Positions 7,081 through 7,765 of a stretch of DNA of 7,765 nt are shown here, in pieces. A program made the translations under genes and the position numbers. Positions within the stretch are counted from its first letter, which is position 1. Every line of letters starts with the position of its first letter. The notes under the pieces were generated by a model. The model was given only the letters and a program-made list of their open reading frames with translations. It did not search any database and was not told the DNA's origin. This DNA comes from Cryomorphaceae bacterium (lineage in GTDB: Bacteria; Bacteroidota; Bacteroidia; Flavobacteriales; Schleiferiaceae): assembly GCA_003455605.1 (NCBI GenBank), contig DMQR01000173.1:1-7765 (forward strand), given 5' to 3'.

Positions 7081-7765
7081 TTGGGACCAATTTTGGGCCG
7101 TTCTCGACAATTTCAATAAAAATATCTTGTACACTTGGTAACACTTCTTCAAAAGCCACCAACCTACCCCTTGCAGCCAGTTCGCCGATCATAGTCCCTG
7201 GGTAGTCCTTGAACTTCACCATGTAGCTGTGGCCCATGTGGTGCTTTCTCTCTTGCAGCACCGTTCCTTCCCCCCAATGCTCAACAGTCTTCTTTACGAG
7301 AAACGAGTACGTGCCGTTTTGGTAGCGCTTACGAATATCCAACAGCGGACCTTCGACCATCACCTGACCATTGTTGATTAGCCCTATGTGGTCACAAATC
7401 TCCTCCACGCTTTCCATTCGGTGGGTAGAGAAAATAACGGTCGCACCTTCCTTGCTTAATCGAAGGATTTCGCGCTTTATTAAATTCGTATTAATAGGAT
7501 CGAATCCGGTAAAAGGTTCGTCAAAAATCAATAATTCCGGTTCGTGTAATACAGTAGTCACGAATTGTACCTTCTGCGCCATCCCCTTGCTGAGGTCTTC
7601 GACTTTCTTCTCCCAGAAATCTACCATCTCCAATCGCTCGAACCATTTCTTCGCGCGCAACTTAGCCTCAGTCGTCCTCAGACCTTTTAATCGCGCCAAA
7701 TACAATACCTGCTCACCGACCTTCATCTTCTTGTACAGTCCTCGCTCCTCTGGCAAATAACCGAT
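7073..7765 (-). CDS. ABC transporter ATP-binding protein (NatA-like), N-terminus cut by right edge
   Basis: The last 230 residues of the nucleotide-binding subunit partnering the downstream permease. The first visible residues, IGYLPEERGLYKKM, are the segment that follows the Walker A half in NatA/COG4152-type ATPases. Walker A itself, and probably 70-90 residues, therefore lie beyond the window. Numbered from the first visible Ile, the ABC signature is LSKGMAQK at 58-65, Walker B LLIFDEP at 78-84, and the switch histidine is His115 in FSTHRM. The last 80-90 residues are a C-terminal extension of the kind seen in this subfamily (DUF4162-like), not part of the ATPase core. A TTG at 7756 is not a true start, because the conserved frame continues to the edge. 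The stop overlaps the permease start by 8 bases. The operon promoter is not in view. Confidence 0.95.
   Translation of the reverse strand: MGYLPEERGLYKKMKVGEQVLYLARLKGLRTTEAKLRAKKWFERLEMVDFWEKKVEDLSKGMAQKVQFVTTVLHEPELLIFDEPFTGFDPINTNLIKREILRLSKEGATVIFSTHRMESVEEICDHIGLINNGQVMVEGPLLDIRKRYQNGTYSFLVKKTVEHWGEGTVLQERKHHMGHSYMVKFKDYPGTMIGELAARGRLVAFEEVLPSVQDIFIEIVENGPKLVPNE

Noticed and set aside
7081..7152. Upstream in-frame TTG start for the ABC permease, adding 24 residues
   Set aside because: The added stretch lies wholly within the C-terminal coding region of the ATPase; the ATG at 7080 gives a typical permease N-terminus and a standard short overlap.
7371..7760. Rightward open frame of 129 codons opposite the ABC ATPase
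   Set aside because: It mirrors the signature and Walker B region of the ATPase; composition is that of an antisense frame.

Overview
The window looks like Bacteroidetes (Bacteroidota) chromosome. Three things point that way. Intergenic sequences carry the Bacteroidetes -7 promoter motif TAnnTTTG. None of the starts has a convincing Shine-Dalgarno sequence. Several proteins have the style of that phylum, notably a sigma-54 response regulator without a C-terminal DNA-binding domain. Spot counts put most genes near 48-50% GC. Coding density is very high: no gap between genes exceeds 64 bases, and I found no RNA gene, insertion sequence, CRISPR array or clear terminator.

Left end (1-125): the first 20 codons of a leftward gene starting with a GMTCxxC heavy-metal-binding motif, probably a copper P-type ATPase. 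A 64-base divergent control region follows, with a candidate -7 element on each strand. Then comes a rightward M3-family zinc oligopeptidase (126-2150). Its stop codon overlaps, on the palindrome TTAA, the stop of a leftward NorM-type MATE efflux pump (2147-3493).

Middle and right (3500-7765): everything is leftward. In transcription order, an ABC ATPase cut by the right edge overlaps an ABC-2 (NatB-like) permease by 8 bases. The permease overlaps an MscS-type mechanosensitive channel by 16 bases. The channel is 3 bases from a sigma-54-dependent NtrC-type response regulator. These four very likely form one operon. After a 30-base gap with its own candidate promoter come a 75-residue acidic protein of unknown function and, 6 bases later, the MATE pump, so these last two may form a separate or read-through unit.

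A reasonable but unproven reading is an ion and envelope homeostasis cluster: an ABC-2 exporter, a tension-gated channel, a response regulator that can drive sigma-54 promoters, and a cation-coupled drug efflux pump. The points most worth a second look are the regulator without a DNA-binding domain co-transcribed with a channel, the strongly AT-rich channel gene (about 37% GC) inside tightly overlapping neighbours, and the near-leaderless divergent metal gene at the left edge. I see no clearly new biological system.
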